NCBI RefSeq assembly: GCF_013618475.1
Contig: NZ_JABJVN010000006.1
Coordinates: 248,001 to 312,000 of the forward strand
From: Saccharibacillus deserti
GTDB lineage: Bacteria > Bacillota > Bacilli > Paenibacillales > Paenibacillaceae
Direction: 5' to 3'
DNA: 64,000 nt
Of this stretch, positions 1 to 7,784 are shown in pieces. A program made the translations under genes and the position numbers. The notes below the pieces were generated by a model. The model saw only the letters and a program-made list of their open reading frames with translations. It ran no database searches and was not told the DNA's origin. The first letter of the stretch is position 1. Each line of letters starts with the position of its first letter.

Positions 1-858
1 GACATTCGCAGACAGCAGCCGTTCTCCGCTCTCCAGCTCGACGCCGCGGACGGTTTCTTGTTCCACAATGAGGCTTTTGACCGGCGCAGAGGTTCGCACC
101 GTGCCGCCCAGACGCTCGATCGCATCGGCCAGCGGACGGCACATCACATCGGTCATGCCGCCGCTGAAAGCGCCGATCCGCATCTTGTGCAGACGGGGAA
201 TGCCCGGAGCGAACAGGCCGAAGAAAGCGTAGGACGAATACTGCTCCGGCGGCAGGAAGAAGATTCCCGAAGACAGCGGCTCCAAGATCCGTTCCAGCGC
301 CTGCTCGGTCACGTGATGGCGCTCCGCGTATTCCTTGAGCGGAATTTCGTCGAGCTCTTCCGGACGGGCGACGTAGTCTTTGAAACCCGCGGCAAAAAAC
401 GGAATCAGGGACGCTTTGTCGGCGGGGGTCAGATAGCTGTTGTTGCCGAGTGCGCCGAGTACGGTCTTGAGCGGAGCCCGGATCACATCCAGCCCGAATA
501 CGCCGGGTTCCGGGGATTCCGGATGCCGGGTCTCCATCGATTTTTCCCAGAACAGCATCTCGTTCAGATCGATGCCGGCACGCTCGAGCAGTTCGGGAAG
601 CAGCGTGTAGTAGCCGATAAATTTGTGGAAACCGGATTCCACTTCCATTCCGTTCTCGTTCCAGTTGGCGGTGCGTCCCCCTACGTAAGGGGCGGCTTCG
701 AGCACAAGTACGGATCGGCCGGCTTCGGCCAGCTCGAACGCACAGCTGAGACCGGCCAGACCGGCACCGACGACGATCGTCAATTCTTCGGATGGAACAT
801 TCGGATTCTGCGGCAAATGGTTTTCCTCGCTTTCCTTGTGGGAGTTTCTGTGCTTCAT
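1..858 (-). CDS. FAD-dependent desaturase-like oxidoreductase (3'-truncated)
   Basis: The first 286 codons of a minus-strand flavoprotein that leaves the window without a stop. An N-terminal Rossmann dinucleotide-binding motif is clear: GAGLAG at residues 31-36, the ribose-binding acid E54 after VLVLE, then GGRT at 60-63. This is the pattern of phytoene desaturase, hydroxysqualene dehydroxylase and amine-oxidase relatives. The stretch GFHKFIGYY after the FAD motif fits the desaturase branch. Substrate is unknown. The ATG at 858 has only a weak ribosome binding site. A TTG at 816 preceded by GGAAAGCGAGG is a credible alternative start and would leave the flavin motif intact. The gene diverges from the CPBP/MerR pair. 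Confidence 0.82.
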   Translation of the reverse strand, partial: MKHRNSHKESEENHLPQNPNVPSEELTIVVGAGLAGLSCAFELAEAGRSVLVLEAAPYVGGRTANWNENGMEVESGFHKFIGYYTLLPELLERAGIDLNEMLFWEKSMETRHPESPEPGVFGLDVIRAPLKTVLGALGNNSYLTPADKASLIPFFAAGFKDYVARPEELDEIPLKEYAERHHVTEQALERILEPLSSGIFFLPPEQYSSYAFFGLFAPGIPRLHKMRIGAFSGGMTDVMCRPLADAIERLGGTVRTSAPVKSLIVEQETVRGVELESGERLLSANV

Positions 859-882
859 TACCCGATTTGCGCAGGCTTGCGC

Positions 883-914
883 TTGACTCTCAGGTAAACC
901 TGAGGGTTTATGGT
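883..914 (+). promoter_or_regulatory. MerR-type promoter with long spacer and palindromic operator
   Basis: TTGACT at 883-888 and TATGGT at 909-914 are separated by 20 bp. That is the over-long spacer typical of promoters activated by MerR-family twisting. The spacer contains the perfect palindrome CTCAGG-TAAA-CCTGAG (889-904), extendable with one mismatch to 886-907. The site lies upstream of the CPBP gene, and a MerR gene follows in the same transcript direction, so autoregulation is inferred. Confidence 0.7.
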
Positions 915-966
915 GACGTCAGAGCGAAACGGAATATCCGTTTCAAGCCGAAGGAGGAAAATGGAT

Positions 967-1851
967 ATGGAGAAGAAACTGAAGCCGGGCGTACAGGCCG
1001 CGATCGGTTGGACAAGCTTCGTACTGGCTTTGTATGCGGCTTCGGCCGCGTATCACCGGATGGAGTATTCGGGAATCGTTCAACCGGTCCAGCGTGTGGT
1101 TCAGGCCCTCATTGTGGTCGGCATCGTGGTGCCGACCGTGCGGGTTCTGTGCCGGCGGGGCGCGGGAGAATTTCCGCTGCGTTTTCGCGGCGGGGCATGG
1201 AAGCGCGAAATCGGCGCCGGACTTTTCGCGGCCGGCATCGCGTGTGCGCTTGCGGCCGCCGGCTTCGGAGCCGCCCATAGTCTGGGCTGGATCGTTGTGG
1301 AAGAAGTCCGGTTTACCGGGCCGCTGCTGAGCGCGATGGCGTTCAATCTCCTGATTGCGCTGCTGTACGAGGCCCTGCCGGAAGAACTGGTCTTCCGCGG
1401 CCTGATTCCCGATGCGCTCGGCCGCCGGATGCGGTCCGCAGCCGTTTTCCTGCTGGCGCCGATTCTGTTCGTGCTGGCACCGCTCGCGGCGCGAGGGCTG
1501 CAGGCGGCGACCGGCATGGATACCCAGGCCGTTACGGCCGATTATATGGTGCTTCTGCTCTTTTTTGCCGTGGCGCTGCAGTTCGTCCGTTCCGCCCTGG
1601 GTAGTCTTGGAGGCAGCATCGGGTTTCATCTGGCTTATCTCATGCTGGCGCGTTTCGCCGTGTTGGCCGAACCGGGAGAAGGCTTGGTGCGCTACGTCGA
1701 AGTCGAACGGGAGACGGGAAGCCTGTTCGTGCTGTTCCTGACGGTCGTGGTCGGCGGAGCTTCGGTGTTTGCCGCTCTGGCCGGGCTGCGCCGCCGGTCT
1801 GCCCGGAAGCGGAAAAGCCGGGCCTTGCCCCGGACGGATCGTTCGGGATAA
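967..1851 (+). CDS. CPBP family intramembrane glutamic/metallo-protease
   Basis: A 294-residue polytopic membrane protein of the CPBP (Abi/CAAX protease and bacteriocin-processing) family. The signature EE-LVF-R falls at E139-E140-R144, followed by a second motif with H221 in a hydrophobic context (GFHLAY). About seven or eight hydrophobic segments are visible. Family members cleave membrane or prenylated peptides, or confer immunity to bacteriocins; the substrate here is unknown. AAGGAGG at 951-957 sits 9 nt before the ATG at 967 but only 3 nt before the ATG at 961, so 967 is preferred. It is followed 28 nt later by a MerR regulator, and its promoter has MerR architecture. Confidence 0.82.
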   Translation: MEKKLKPGVQAAIGWTSFVLALYAASAAYHRMEYSGIVQPVQRVVQALIVVGIVVPTVRVLCRRGAGEFPLRFRGGAWKREIGAGLFAAGIACALAAAGFGAAHSLGWIVVEEVRFTGPLLSAMAFNLLIALLYEALPEELVFRGLIPDALGRRMRSAAVFLLAPILFVLAPLAARGLQAATGMDTQAVTADYMVLLLFFAVALQFVRSALGSLGGSIGFHLAYLMLARFAVLAEPGEGLVRYVEVERETGSLFVLFLTVVVGGASVFAALAGLRRRSARKRKSRALPRTDRSG

Positions 1852-1879
1852 GCTCGCACAGAAGGAAAGGAGGCGTCTT

Positions 1880-2644
1880 ATGCACGAAAAAAAGTACAAA
1901 GTCGGCGAACTGGCCCGGCGTTCGGGCATCAGCATAGCCGCGCTCCATTATTATGAAGAACTTGGTCTGCTGCAGCCCGAGCGTCACCCCGACTCCGGGT
2001 ACCGACTGTACGGACCGCAGGATCTGGTGCGGCTGCAGGAGATCGCCGTATTGAAAGCGATGGGATTCAAACTGTCGGAGATCGGCGGGATGCCCACCGA
2101 GACCGGACAGCCGCGCGGAGAGGCTTGGAAAAGCGCGCTGCTCCGGCAATCGGAATGGATCGATACTCGGATGCGGGAACTTGCGGCCATGCACAAGCTG
2201 ATCGAATCCGGTTTGTTCTCGATCGAAGTGAACCGGAAGGTCGTTTTGGAAGACATGGCCGATTTCGTGCGCCAGCTGGGCGATTTCGACTCTTCCCGAA
2301 GAGGCGAAGCGCGCACGGCATTCTTCACGGGGGACGAGCTGCTCAGGCTTCCGCAGCCGGTCGAAACGGGACCGGCGGCCGAGGCCTGGGCGGCGCTGCT
2401 GCGCCGGCTTCGCGAGAGTCTGCATCGCCCGCCCGATGCGCCGGAGTCGCTCGAGCTCGCGCGCGATCTGCTGGATTACGCGGCAGAAGCTTTCGGGGGC
2501 GACGGGCAGCTGCTGGAACGCTACTGGACGTTCGTCCGCCCGGGCGCAGGCGAATCCGCCCGGGTCTACGGTCTGGATGCGGAAATATCCGCCTATATCG
2601 AAGCGGTTACGGACGAGTATCTGCGCCGGAAATCGGACGAATAA
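1880..2644 (+). CDS. MerR family transcriptional regulator
   Basis: A 254-residue regulator. Residues about 6-75 form the MerR winged helix-turn-helix (KVGELARRSGISIAALHYYE, then YRLYG and LQEIAVLKAMGFKLSEI). The C-terminal ~170 residues are helical and do not match a metal-binding loop; few cysteines are visible, so a small-molecule or multidrug effector is more likely than a metal. The start is set by AAAGGAGG before ATG 1880. It is downstream of and probably co-transcribed with the CPBP protease, and its likely operator lies at 886-907. Confidence 0.9.
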   Translation: MHEKKYKVGELARRSGISIAALHYYEELGLLQPERHPDSGYRLYGPQDLVRLQEIAVLKAMGFKLSEIGGMPTETGQPRGEAWKSALLRQSEWIDTRMRELAAMHKLIESGLFSIEVNRKVVLEDMADFVRQLGDFDSSRRGEARTAFFTGDELLRLPQPVETGPAAEAWAALLRRLRESLHRPPDAPESLELARDLLDYAAEAFGGDGQLLERYWTFVRPGAGESARVYGLDAEISAYIEAVTDEYLRRKSDE

Positions 2645-2712
2645 GCCGGGCTTCCGCGCTGCGGTAGAGCGCTGCCTGTGCGCGTTGAATACCTGCGCCG
2701 GTCCGGCTGCAC

Positions 2713-2748
2713 AGCAAGGAGCGGCTTCGCATGAAGCCGCTCCTTGCT
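2713..2748. terminator. Bidirectional hairpin between convergent genes
   Basis: A perfect 16-bp stem (2713-2728 with 2733-2748, arm AGCAAGGAGCGGCTTC) and a 4-nt loop lie between the convergent MerR and epimerase genes. No T-tract follows on either strand, so termination efficiency is uncertain. Confidence 0.65.
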
Positions 2749-2795
2749 TGCCCGGTTTGCAGCCTCGGACTATTCTACTGCGCCATCAAGCGGCG

Positions 2796-3710
2796 CTATC
2801 TCGCTATATCCGCCATTGCTTCGCGCAGCGTCGGATACCGGAATACGAATCCTTCGCGCAGGAGCCGCTCCGGAGCTACCCAACGGCTCTTGAGAACAAG
2901 CTCCGTCTCGGTACGGATCATGGCGGAACCAAGCTCCAGCATCCAGACGGGCGCGGGCAGGCCGGATCTGCGGCCGTACGCTTCCCGGATGATGCGCATC
3001 TGCTCGGTATTGGTCACCTGCTCCGGCGCCGAAGCGTTGAAGATCCCGGAGAGATCCGGGCGTTCTTCGATAAATTCGATCATCCGGCAGAGGTCCTCGA
3101 GATGAATCCAGCTGAAACGCTGGTCTCCGGGTCCCTGACGGCCTCCAAGACCGAATCGGACCAGATTGACGTAAGGCGTCGTTACGCCGCCTCCTTGCCC
3201 CAGTACAATCGCGATCCGCAGCACCGCTTTGCGCGTACGCGGCGTATCGGCCGCCCAAAAAGTTTCTTCCCAGGCTTTGGCGACATCGACCGAAAATCCG
3301 CTGCCGATTTCCCCGTTCTCCTCGGTCATGGGCCGGTCGCGGGCATCCCGGTAGATCGTAGCCGTGCCCGAGTTGATCCACAGCTTCGGCGGTTGGGAAC
3401 AGGCGGCCGCCGCTTCGCCGAGAATTCGCGTCGTTTCGGTGCGCGACTGCAGAATATCGCGTTTGTTGCGTTCATTGTACCGGCAGTTAACCGATCGGCC
3501 GGCCAGATTGATCAGCAGATCCGCGCTTTCAAGCGCTGCGCGCAGGCCTTCGGAATCGTCCCAGGCCGTATGCTCCGGCTTTCTGGAAATCATCCGTACG
3601 TCGTATCCTTTTTTCGTGTATCGTTCCCGCAGCGCTCCGCCGATAAATCCGGTGGCTCCGGCAAGTACGATTTTGCGTTTCTTTTCCTTTAAACGGTCCG
3701 GGCCGGTCAT
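2796..3710 (-). CDS. TIGR01777 family NAD(P)-dependent epimerase (SDR)
   Basis: A 304-residue extended short-chain dehydrogenase. The N-terminal dinucleotide motif GATGFIGGAL is followed by typical SDR segments (DLLINLAGRSVNCRY, WINSGTATIY). The C-terminal tail KSRWVAPERLLREGF matches the DUF1731 extension that defines TIGR01777 (E. coli YfcH-like) proteins. Substrate is unknown across the family. The start at 3710 is fixed by AGGAGG six nt upstream; an upstream in-frame ATG at 3761 has no such signal. It is convergent with the MerR gene and divergent from the HD-GYP gene. Confidence 0.9.
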   Translation of the reverse strand: MTGPDRLKEKKRKIVLAGATGFIGGALRERYTKKGYDVRMISRKPEHTAWDDSEGLRAALESADLLINLAGRSVNCRYNERNKRDILQSRTETTRILGEAAAACSQPPKLWINSGTATIYRDARDRPMTEENGEIGSGFSVDVAKAWEETFWAADTPRTRKAVLRIAIVLGQGGGVTTPYVNLVRFGLGGRQGPGDQRFSWIHLEDLCRMIEFIEERPDLSGIFNASAPEQVTNTEQMRIIREAYGRRSGLPAPVWMLELGSAMIRTETELVLKSRWVAPERLLREGFVFRYPTLREAMADIAR

Positions 3711-3879
3711 CTTATTCCTCCTGACGTCGATTTGCAGTCGTTTCGGTATGAATCTTAACAATTTATACCCTTAATCTCTTCACATCGACCTCCGATTTGA
3801 CGATAAAGCGAAAAGGATGCAATCTAACTGTATGAACGGATCAAGAGCCGGAAGGGCTGCGTGCTGGAGGAGAAATGCA

Positions 3880-5391
3880 ATGGACAGATACCCGCTAATC
3901 GGAGAGGATAACCTTCCGACGGAGAGCGAATGGAATATCCTGCTGATCGGAGGCGGGAGCGAAGAATTCAGGGGATTGACACGTCTGCTGGACGGCTTTC
4001 AATTCGAGAGCCGCTCCACGCGGCTGCTTCATGCTGTGACCCCGGAAGAGATCCGTCTGATGTTTGCGACAGAAACGGACATCGCGGTGGTGATGCTGGA
4101 ACTGTGCGCTTCGGCCGATCGGCAGGCGCTCGAATGGGTCGGATATATCCGAGAATCCCTGTCGAACGCGGCCGCGCGGATCGTCGTGGTCGCCGACCCG
4201 GTCTGGGAGGAAGAGGAAGAAGAAATCATGCTGGGATACGACATCAATACGTTCCGGCTCAAAGGGGAATTCGACGGGAGCACAGGCAAGTTCAAGTCGG
4301 CGCTGATCGGTTCGCTGAGAGGCTACCGGGATTTCAAGAAAACCGAAGACGAGAAAAAAAGTCTGGATTACGTGGCGCTGTCTTCCTCGCTTGTCCTCAA
4401 CGCGGGTTCGCTTGAGGAACTGGCCCGGGATGTTCTGCGCCATCTTGCGTCGATCCTCAAAACCTATCCGTCTTCGGGGGGCCTGGTGCTGCAGAAGAAC
4501 GGGCAGCAGTGGCGCATGCTTGCGGCCTCCGGCGAATACGTCAAGCTGAATGCGGCTTCGCTGCCCGAAGAGGTGGAAGACGTTCTCGCTTTGCTGCGGG
4601 AATTTAATGCGAAATCTCCGATCCCGGACGGTTTCAGTTTCCATTCCCCGAGTGTGATCGGCCCGGAGCGTCTGATCTTTGTGGAAGCCTGCCGGATGCC
4701 CAGCGACTGGGAATACTATCTGGCCGAATCGTACTGTGCCAACACGGATGCCGTATTCGAGAATCTGGAACTGCGTCACGAGATCGAAAGCACGCAGAAA
4801 GAAATCATCTATACGCTCGGCGAAATCGCGGAAACCCGCTCGCAGGAAACGGGCTTCCATGTCAAGCGCGTAGCCGAATACACGAAGCTGCTCGCCGTAA
4901 AATACGGGCTGCCGGAAGAAGAAGCCAATCTGCTTGCATTGGCCAGTCCGATGCACGATATCGGCAAGGTGGGCATCAGCGATTCTATCCTCAACAAGCC
5001 GGGAAAGCTGACCGAAGAGGAGTATGCGACGATGCAGAATCACGCGCGTTCCGGCTACGAGATGCTGAAGCATTCGAGCCGCCCCATCCTCAAGACGGCG
5101 GCGATCATCGCGCTTCAGCATCATGAAAAATACGGAGGGGGCGGATATCCGCAGGGACTGAGCGGCGAAGAGATTCATCTCTATGGACGGATCACCGCGA
5201 TCGCCGACGTATTCGATGCTCTGGCAAGCGACCGGGTGTACAAGAAAGCCTGGCCGATCGGCGAGATCGTCGAGCTGTTCCGAAAAGAGCGAGGCAAGCA
5301 TTTCGACCCGAAGCTCACGGATCTGTTTCTGAGACATTTGGATGAGTTTTTGGAAATTCGTGCCCGATATACGGATGAGAAAGTGTTCTGA
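3880..5391 (+). CDS. DUF3369/HD-GYP domain c-di-GMP phosphodiesterase with degenerate receiver
   Basis: A 503-residue predicted cytoplasmic phosphodiesterase for cyclic di-GMP. Residues ~17-150 align with the receiver of RpfG-like DUF3369 proteins, but the acidic pocket is replaced by GGG (24-26) and the phospho-acceptor Asp is Glu (E74 in VVMLEL). Residues ~155-300 form the DUF3369 sensory region. The C-terminal HD-GYP domain is intact, with HD at 359-360 (MHDIGKVG), HHE at 414-416 and GGYP at 421-424. GGAGGAG seven nt before ATG 3880 fixes the start. It is monocistronic with no adjacent kinase. Loss of the phosphorylation site implies control by something other than phosphotransfer. Confidence 0.9.
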   Translation: MDRYPLIGEDNLPTESEWNILLIGGGSEEFRGLTRLLDGFQFESRSTRLLHAVTPEEIRLMFATETDIAVVMLELCASADRQALEWVGYIRESLSNAAARIVVVADPVWEEEEEEIMLGYDINTFRLKGEFDGSTGKFKSALIGSLRGYRDFKKTEDEKKSLDYVALSSSLVLNAGSLEELARDVLRHLASILKTYPSSGGLVLQKNGQQWRMLAASGEYVKLNAASLPEEVEDVLALLREFNAKSPIPDGFSFHSPSVIGPERLIFVEACRMPSDWEYYLAESYCANTDAVFENLELRHEIESTQKEIIYTLGEIAETRSQETGFHVKRVAEYTKLLAVKYGLPEEEANLLALASPMHDIGKVGISDSILNKPGKLTEEEYATMQNHARSGYEMLKHSSRPILKTAAIIALQHHEKYGGGGYPQGLSGEEIHLYGRITAIADVFDALASDRVYKKAWPIGEIVELFRKERGKHFDPKLTDLFLRHLDEFLEIRARYTDEKVF

Positions 5392-5472
5392 ATTTCTTTT
5401 TACTGGGTAAATTGCCTATTAGGTATTGCTTGACCATAAGAACTTCCAAGTAAAAACTGGAGGCTGTTCCGG

Positions 5473-5922
5473 GTGCCGCTAAAAGGAAAAATGAAATCCG
5501 CCTACGTACTGATCGCTTTGTTTGTTACGGCAACGGCTGTTTTTTGCGGCGGATGGGAACTTCTTCGACAGCGTTACGTTTCCCCGACCCCAAATTTCGT
5601 CGCTTCCCCCATGATGAACCCCAACCAAACGTTTGCCACTTATCTCAAACCTTCCGTTTCCCAGCATCCCGATATTGCCGCCGGCAAAGAAGCCCTGCTT
5701 GAGAATGTTCCCCGTGACTCCGTTTTCTATCCCCGATGCTACAACGTTCAGACCGACCGCTACGAATCCGGCAAGGAAGTCAATCTGGCGCTGTCTTCCG
5801 ATGTCGGACAGAACACCATGAGCAACTTCGTGCTGTCCTGTTTCACTTATTCGCAGCTCTTTATCGTTCTGTCGCTCAAAGCGGTCTGGAATCTGACGGT
5901 CAGCAAAGTGACGGGAAAGTGA
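5473..5922 (+). CDS. Small membrane-anchored protein of unknown function
   Basis: A 149-residue protein with an N-terminal hydrophobic segment (YVLIALFVTATAVFCGGW) that looks like an uncleaved signal anchor, and a second hydrophobic stretch near the C terminus (YSQLFIVLSLKAVWNL). Two cysteines (FYPRCYN, LSCFTY) lie outside the first membrane segment. No family is recognised. The GTG start at 5473 has GGAGG nine nt upstream; ATG at 5491 (MKSAYV) is an alternative that would shorten the N terminus by six residues. It stands alone between the HD-GYP gene and rlmN. Confidence 0.6.
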   Translation: MPLKGKMKSAYVLIALFVTATAVFCGGWELLRQRYVSPTPNFVASPMMNPNQTFATYLKPSVSQHPDIAAGKEALLENVPRDSVFYPRCYNVQTDRYESGKEVNLALSSDVGQNTMSNFVLSCFTYSQLFIVLSLKAVWNLTVSKVTGK

Positions 5923-5988
5923 CGGGCAAAAAGACTAAGTGTTACAAAACCCAGCGCTGCGGCTGAGCTTCGGGCCAAGCGTTTCGAG

Positions 5989-6026
5989 GAACCTTCCGCC
6001 TGCGGCGCGAGGTTCTTTCGTCTTTT
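5989..6026 (+). terminator. Probable rho-independent terminator
   Basis: An interrupted hairpin (GAACCT at 5989-5994 with AGGTTC at 6010-6015, plus an inner GCC/GGC pair) is followed by a T-rich tail. The internal mismatch makes it moderate. Confidence 0.5.
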
Positions 6027-6175
6027 CGATCCGGAGCGGTCCTTAAGCCGCTTGTACTCGGGCCCGAAATTTGGGAGAATAAGAATGAATTTTACCGTCC
6101 AGTCCAACAGCCACTCCAATATACCGGGTCCCGAGCGGACTTCCGGTTTTTTAAAATGAAAAGAGGTTAACCATC

Positions 6176-7273
6176 ATGAACAGCAAACCGTCCATTTACG
6201 GACTGACTTTGGAGGCTATGTCCGACTGGCTGACGCAAAACGGGGAAAAGAAATCCCGCGCCGCGCATATCTGGGAGGCTTTGTATACGGCAAGAGTAAG
6301 CGACTTTTCGCAGATGGCCGCAGTGAATGCCGCTTGCCTGGACCTGCTGAAAGATCGCTTCTCGCTGAATACGATGACCGAATTCGTCAAGCAGGAAGCT
6401 TCCGACGGTACCGTCAAGTTCCTGCTCCAACTGCATGACGGCAGCCTGATCGAGACCGTGCTCATGCGCAAAAAGTACGGCTTGTCCGTCTGCGTCACGA
6501 CGCAGGTCGGCTGCAATATCGGCTGCAGCTTCTGCGCAAGCGGTCTGATCAAGAAAAGCCGCGATCTGACTGCCGGAGAGATCGTCGAGCAGATCATGAC
6601 CGTGCAGCATTATCTGGATGCGGCCGGGAACGGCGAGAAGGTCACCAATATCGTCGTCATGGGCATCGGCGAACCGTTCGACAACTTCGAACATCTGATC
6701 CAGTTTCTCGAAGTGGTCAAAGACCGCAAGGGACTGGCGATCGCCGCGAAGCGCATCACCGTCTCGACCAGCGGCATTCCGTCCAAGATCCGCGCCTTCG
6801 CGGACCTCGGTACCCAGACGCATCTGGCGATCTCGCTTCATGCGCCGAATAACGATCTGCGCACACAGATTATGCAGATCAACCGCGCTTTCCCGCTCGA
6901 AAAACTGATGGACGCCGTCCGCTACTACCTCGAGACGACGAACCGCCGGATCATGTTCGAATATATCCTGCTGAGCGAAGTCAACGACGGCCTCGAAACG
7001 GCCGCGCAGCTGGCCGATCTGCTGGACGAATTCAAGGATCAGGCCAGCATCAATCTGATTCCTTACAATCCGGTCGACGAACACAGCCAGTATCGGCGCA
7101 GTACGCCGGAAGCGATCAACGGCTTCTACGACGTGCTCAAGAAGCGCGGCATCAACGCGACCGTCCGGATGGAGCACGGCACCGATATCGATGCCGCCTG
7201 CGGACAGCTGCGGAGCAAGCAGATCCGCAAAGACGAACAATCCGTCCGTACAGGCACGGTTGCGGCGGGTTGA
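6176..7273 (+). CDS. rlmN: RlmN, 23S rRNA A2503 C2-methyltransferase (radical SAM)
   Basis: A 365-residue radical-SAM enzyme that methylates C2 of A2503 in 23S rRNA, and of A37 in some tRNAs. The CxxxCxxC cluster motif is C113-C117-C120 in [10 protein letters not shown]. Other hallmarks are the GEP motif in [18 protein letters not shown], and the C-terminal [10 protein letters not shown] carrying the conserved catalytic Cys. The sequence around the cluster ([11 protein letters not shown]) is the Bacillales RlmN type, not the antibiotic-resistance Cfr type. The ribosome binding site AAGAGG precedes ATG 6176, and a strong terminator follows. Confidence 0.9.
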   Translation: MNSKPSIYGLTLEAMSDWLTQNGEKKSRAAHIWEALYTARVSDFSQMAAVNAACLDLLKDRFSLNTMTEFVKQEASDGTVKFLLQLHDGSLIETVLMRKKYGLSVCVTTQVGCNIGCSFCASGLIKKSRDLTAGEIVEQIMTVQHYLDAAGNGEKVTNIVVMGIGEPFDNFEHLIQFLEVVKDRKGLAIAAKRITVSTSGIPSKIRAFADLGTQTHLAISLHAPNNDLRTQIMQINRAFPLEKLMDAVRYYLETTNRRIMFEYILLSEVNDGLETAAQLADLLDEFKDQASINLIPYNPVDEHSQYRRSTPEAINGFYDVLKKRGINATVRMEHGTDIDAACGQLRSKQIRKDEQSVRTGTVAAG

Positions 7274-7305
7274 TCGCATTCGGCATCAACCGTTTCCGAT
7301 AAGTT

Positions 7306-7335
7306 AAGCGCGCCCTTTGCGGGGCGCGCTTTTTG
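7306..7335 (+). terminator. Rho-independent terminator of rlmN
   Basis: A 10-bp GC-rich stem (AAGCGCGCCC at 7306-7315 with its complement at 7322-7331) runs directly into TTTTT. Confidence 0.88.
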
Positions 7336-7404
7336 ATTTGCTTGTCTTTTTTGGAAGCGCTATAATCTTCACGAATTCCGAATTGCCCAAAGGGGGAAGA
7401 CGAC

Positions 7405-7722
7405 ATGATCCGCAAAGTCTCGGTCATGAAAGTATTCAGCGAGCATCACGAAGAATACCGGCGCCGGCACGACGAATTGTGGCCGGAGATGGAAGCCATG
7501 CTGAACGAACACGGGATGCTGAGCTACTCGATTTATCTGGACGAAGAAACGGACAGCCTGTTCGCCTATCTCGAAATCGAAGACGAAGCGCGGTGGGCAC
7601 AATCCGCCGATACCGAAATCTGCCGCAGATGGTGGGCCTACATGAAAGACATCATGGAGACGAACCCGGACAACAGTCCCGTATCCCGCGAGCTGAAGCC
7701 GGTCTTTCACCTCGGCCGCTGA
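7405..7722 (+). CDS. rhaM: L-rhamnose mutarotase
   Basis: A 105-residue protein spanning the whole RhaM/YiiL fold, which interconverts the alpha and beta anomers of L-rhamnose. Recognisable features are the N-terminal KVFSEHHEEYRRRHDELWPE segment with its active-site His, the central YSIYLDE strand, and the C-terminal WWAYMKDIMETNPDNSP block. AAAGGGGGAAG before ATG 7405 is the ribosome binding site. No other rhamnose genes are nearby, so here it is a stand-alone accessory gene. It is convergent with the peptide transporter. Confidence 0.92.
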   Translation: MIRKVSVMKVFSEHHEEYRRRHDELWPEMEAMLNEHGMLSYSIYLDEETDSLFAYLEIEDEARWAQSADTEICRRWWAYMKDIMETNPDNSPVSRELKPVFHLGR

Positions 7723-7731
7723 CCGCCGATC

Positions 7732-7766
7732 GCCCGGGCGGAGAATTTCTTCTTCTCCGCCCGGGC
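7732..7766. terminator. Bidirectional hairpin between convergent genes
   Basis: A perfect 14-bp stem (7732-7745 with 7753-7766, arm GCCCGGGCGGAGAA) and a 7-nt loop between rhaM and the POT transporter gene. There is no classic T-tract on either side. Confidence 0.7.
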
Positions 7767-7784
7767 ACAAAAAAAGCCTGTCCG

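Noticed and set aside
5847-6119. 90-codon minus-strand frame between the small membrane protein gene and rlmN
   Set aside because: It lacks a ribosome binding site, overlaps a plus-strand gene end and a terminator, and has no recognisable features.
6176-7273. Cfr (A2503 C8-methyltransferase, multidrug resistance)
   Set aside because: Residues around the Cys cluster ([18 protein letters not shown]) and the DIDAACGQL tail are the RlmN type of Bacillales; Cfr has CNFGCKFCATG.
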